From assembly GCA_946481025.1 (NCBI GenBank), contig CAMLNA010000025.1:1-40300 (forward strand): a DNA stretch of 40,300 bases, read 5' to 3'. Position 1 is the first letter of the stretch. Each line of letters starts with the position of its first letter. Shown piece by piece: positions 38,933 to 40,300 of this stretch. Below the pieces are notes generated by a model. That model worked only from the letters and a program-made list of their open reading frames with translations, was not told where the DNA came from and did no database searches. Both the position numbers and the translations under genes were made by a program. Source of the DNA: an uncultured Rivibacter sp. Lineage in GTDB: Bacteria; Pseudomonadota; Gammaproteobacteria; Burkholderiales; Burkholderiaceae.

Positions 38933-38940
38933 GATACAAA

Positions 38941-38975
38941 GGGAAGCCCGAATCAAAAACGGCTTCCTTTTTTTT
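38941..38975 (+). terminator. Strong terminator between tRNA-Gly and tRNA-Cys
   Basis: GGAAGCC, 12-nt A-rich loop, GGCTTCC, then eight T. It would cut tRNA-Cys off from the tRNA-Gly promoter unless leaky. Confidence 0.88.
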
Positions 38976-39011
38976 GCCAGAATCCGCTCGTTTTTCGAGA
39001 TCCAGATTCAA

Positions 39012-39085
39012 GGCGCGGTAGCAAAGCGGTTATGCACCGGATTGCAAATCCGTGTAGGTCGGTTCGACTCCGGCCCGCGCCTCCA
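39012..39085 (+). tRNA. tRNA-Cys (anticodon GCA)
   Basis: Acceptor GGCGCGG with CCGCGCC, discriminator T, encoded CCA (39083-39085). Anticodon stem CCGGA/TCCGT-type arm with loop TTGCAAA, anticodon GCA; T-arm GGTTCGACTCC. 74 nt. No obvious promoter lies in the 36 bp between the preceding terminator and this gene. Confidence 0.97.
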
Positions 39086-39113
39086 CAAACCCTGCTTGCC
39101 TGGCAAGCGCTTC

Positions 39114-39140
39114 ACGCCCCCAGCCCCTGGGGGCGTTTTT
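39114..39140 (+). terminator. Rho-independent terminator after tRNA-Cys
   Basis: ACGCCCCCAG, loop CCC, CTGGGGGCGT, then TTTTG. A perfect 10-bp stem with a T5 tail. Confidence 0.92.
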
Positions 39141-39176
39141 GTTTTCGGCCCCCGATGCCTCTGCCCGCGAGCAGGC

Positions 39177-40106
39177 TCAGCGGCGCTTGCGGAACTTGCC
39201 GCCGTCGGTGACGTACCCGAGCGGTGCACCACCCTGCTTGATCTCGGCAACGAGAAACTCCCCCGCCGGCACGTCGAACGGAAAGACAGGCGGGGCGAGC
39301 GGTCCCTGAATCGCCGCCCAGGGGAAGCCGCCGGCATGGTGGCGGATCTTCAGCGTGACCTCGTTGTTGTCCGTCATCTTGCCGGTCAGTACCTTCGACT
39401 TGTATTGGAGAGCGTTCACTCTGCGCTGCTGCAGCAGGCTGGTGTCCAGCTTGGCGCCCCCTTCGCGCGCATCGCCGTAGCGGTAGTGCGTGCCCTTTGC
39501 GTCCGAGTACTCGTAAAAGCCGGTCTTCATGTCCTCGTCTGCGCCGTACTTGATCCGGGTGATCCTTGCTCGTGCCCACACATAAAAATCGTAGATGGGT
39601 CCCACCCGGTCGGCCTTGGCCACCTGCTCGATCTGGTACAGCAGCTGCAAGTCCTCTTCATGCGGGATCGGGATGAAGATGGGCTGGCGGCCCACCTTGC
39701 TGAACAGCTGTGAGCTGATGCTTCGCCGGCTGTCGAGCAGCACGGCGCTGACGTCGTGCAGGCCCAGCTCGTTCTTCCTGCTGGCCCCTGCGGCGAAGTT
39801 GGCAGGCTCCTGATACAGCGGCGTCGCGCCGATGTGATAACGCAGCGTCACGGTGCCCACCTTGCCGCGGGGCCCGAAGGTGTCCTTGCTCTGGGTCGCG
39901 CTGCTGCCGATCCCGTCAGAGGGCGCCATGCGGGCGCACATGCGGTTCTCGCTGAAGGCCCGCTCGAAAGTCTCCTGTGCTTCCCAAGCCTTCAGGCTGT
40001 CGAACCATGCCTTCAGAAACTTGACGACTTCAACCGGGTCACCGGACTTGTCCTTCGCGAGCAGGATCTGCTCGCTGGCCTTCTTGCGGTCGGCTTCGAG
40101 GGGCAT
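39177..40106 (-). CDS. Hypothetical protein, family not recognised
   Basis: 309 residues, no signal peptide and no membrane segment. The N-terminal third is helical and charged (KASEQILLAKDKSGDPVEVV, then FLKAWFDSLKAWEAQETFER). The rest looks beta-rich with short aromatic strands (VTLRYHIGATPLYQEP, GPIYDFYVWARARITRI, THYRYGDAREGG) and a basic tail ending GKFRKRR. Two Cys at most. The start at 40106 is supported by GGAG 5 nt upstream; a GTG two codons earlier is in frame. Base composition is visibly less GC-rich around 39480-39600 than in the core genes, hinting at accessory origin. Another minus-strand gene ends 104 bp upstream, so it may be the second gene of an operon. Function unknown. Confidence 0.75.
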   Translation of the reverse strand: MPLEADRKKASEQILLAKDKSGDPVEVVKFLKAWFDSLKAWEAQETFERAFSENRMCARMAPSDGIGSSATQSKDTFGPRGKVGTVTLRYHIGATPLYQEPANFAAGASRKNELGLHDVSAVLLDSRRSISSQLFSKVGRQPIFIPIPHEEDLQLLYQIEQVAKADRVGPIYDFYVWARARITRIKYGADEDMKTGFYEYSDAKGTHYRYGDAREGGAKLDTSLLQQRRVNALQYKSKVLTGKMTDNNEVTLKIRHHAGGFPWAAIQGPLAPPVFPFDVPAGEFLVAEIKQGGAPLGYVTDGGKFRKRR

Positions 40107-40209
40107 ATGCACTCCGCAGGGTCGAGCTGGTCAGGCTTGGCACTGTGCGCCAGCGCGAACGAGCCTGTCCAGCACGCGAGTGCGTACCGATGACTTTTGG
40201 CCAGCCGGC

Positions 40210-40300
40210 TCAGCGGTTCTGCGCCTCGCCGGCGATGAAACAGCCCTTCTTGGCCGCGGCCTGCAGCTGCCGGTAGCGGCGGATGTCCTTCTGCAGCTGC
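40210..40300 (-). CDS. Unidentified protein, C-terminal end only (runs off the right edge)
   Basis: The last 29 residues of a minus-strand frame, with a Gln/Arg/Lys/Ala-rich helix (QLQKDIRRYRQLQAAAKKG) followed by CFIAGEAQNR and TGA at 40212-40210. The frame is open to the edge, has the same orientation as the hypothetical gene downstream, and ends 104 bp before it. Too short to identify. Confidence 0.5.
   Translation of the reverse strand, partial: QLQKDIRRYRQLQAAAKKGCFIAGEAQNR

Noticed and set aside
39012..40300. Genomic island attachment site at tRNA-Cys
   Set aside because: No integrase and no second copy of the tRNA 3' end is visible in the remaining 1.2 kb, so an island cannot be claimed from this window.

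Overview
The window is GC-rich, gene-dense chromosomal DNA of a betaproteobacterium. The ilvB-ilvH-ilvC-pssA-leuA run, the tRNA-Leu/tig-clpP-clpX-lon/tRNA-Gly-tRNA-Cys block, the ECF sigma/DUF3619/DUF3106/RDD cluster and a palindromic intergenic repeat together point to Burkholderiales, most likely Comamonadaceae (Variovorax-like). This placement is inference from gene content and order; no rRNA or other decisive marker is present. I see no phage, insertion sequence, CRISPR array or integrase.

Layout. 1-770: 5' part of glnS on the minus strand. 940-1699: a small secreted Pro/Tyr/His-rich protein convergent with a small 2TM membrane protein. 1957-3183: an orphan LamB-type porin with its own terminator. 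3506-6380: a minus-strand operon in which a probable DUF2306-DUF6622 fusion membrane protein precedes a LytS-like histidine kinase and a LytTR response regulator. 6495-8356: an Lrp/AsnC regulator divergent from ornithine aminotransferase (rocD). 8444-9742: a DUF4397-type lipoprotein. 9767-13147: a FemAB/GNAT-like gene head to head with nadE (their start codons overlap), then the PII gene glnB. 13214-14188: LOG-family phosphoribohydrolase and dgkA. 14223-16605: RDD protein, DUF3106 protein, DUF3619 protein and an ECF sigma factor, tightly overlapped and transcribed leftward.

16661-22947 is the branched-chain amino acid block: a candidate extended -10 promoter, a leader with a terminator-like hairpin (candidate attenuator), ilvB, a long structured spacer, ilvH, a palindromic repeat, ilvC, a strong terminator, then pssA and leuA. 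A promoter and a PBP-type D-Ala-D-Ala peptidase follow, convergent with an IclR regulator. 25035-28058 holds hpnC-hpnD-hpnE (squalene from farnesyl diphosphate, for hopanoids) on the minus strand. Divergent from it is an RND efflux adaptor/permease pair driven by a near-consensus promoter with a perfect 14-bp TetR-type palindrome at the predicted transcription start.

32627-39140 is the proteostasis block: tRNA-Leu(TAG), trigger factor, ClpP, ClpX, Lon, tRNA-Gly(GCC), tRNA-Cys(GCA), with terminators after tig, clpP and each of the last two tRNAs and a sigma32-like promoter before clpP. The right edge carries an unrecognised 309-residue gene and the 3' end of another minus-strand gene.

Most of the window is ordinary core genome. 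The points most worth a second look are regulatory: the ilvB attenuator-like leader, the ilvB-ilvH structured spacer, the efflux operator, the overlapping nadE/acetyltransferase start codons, and the fusion membrane protein tied to a LytS/LytTR pair.
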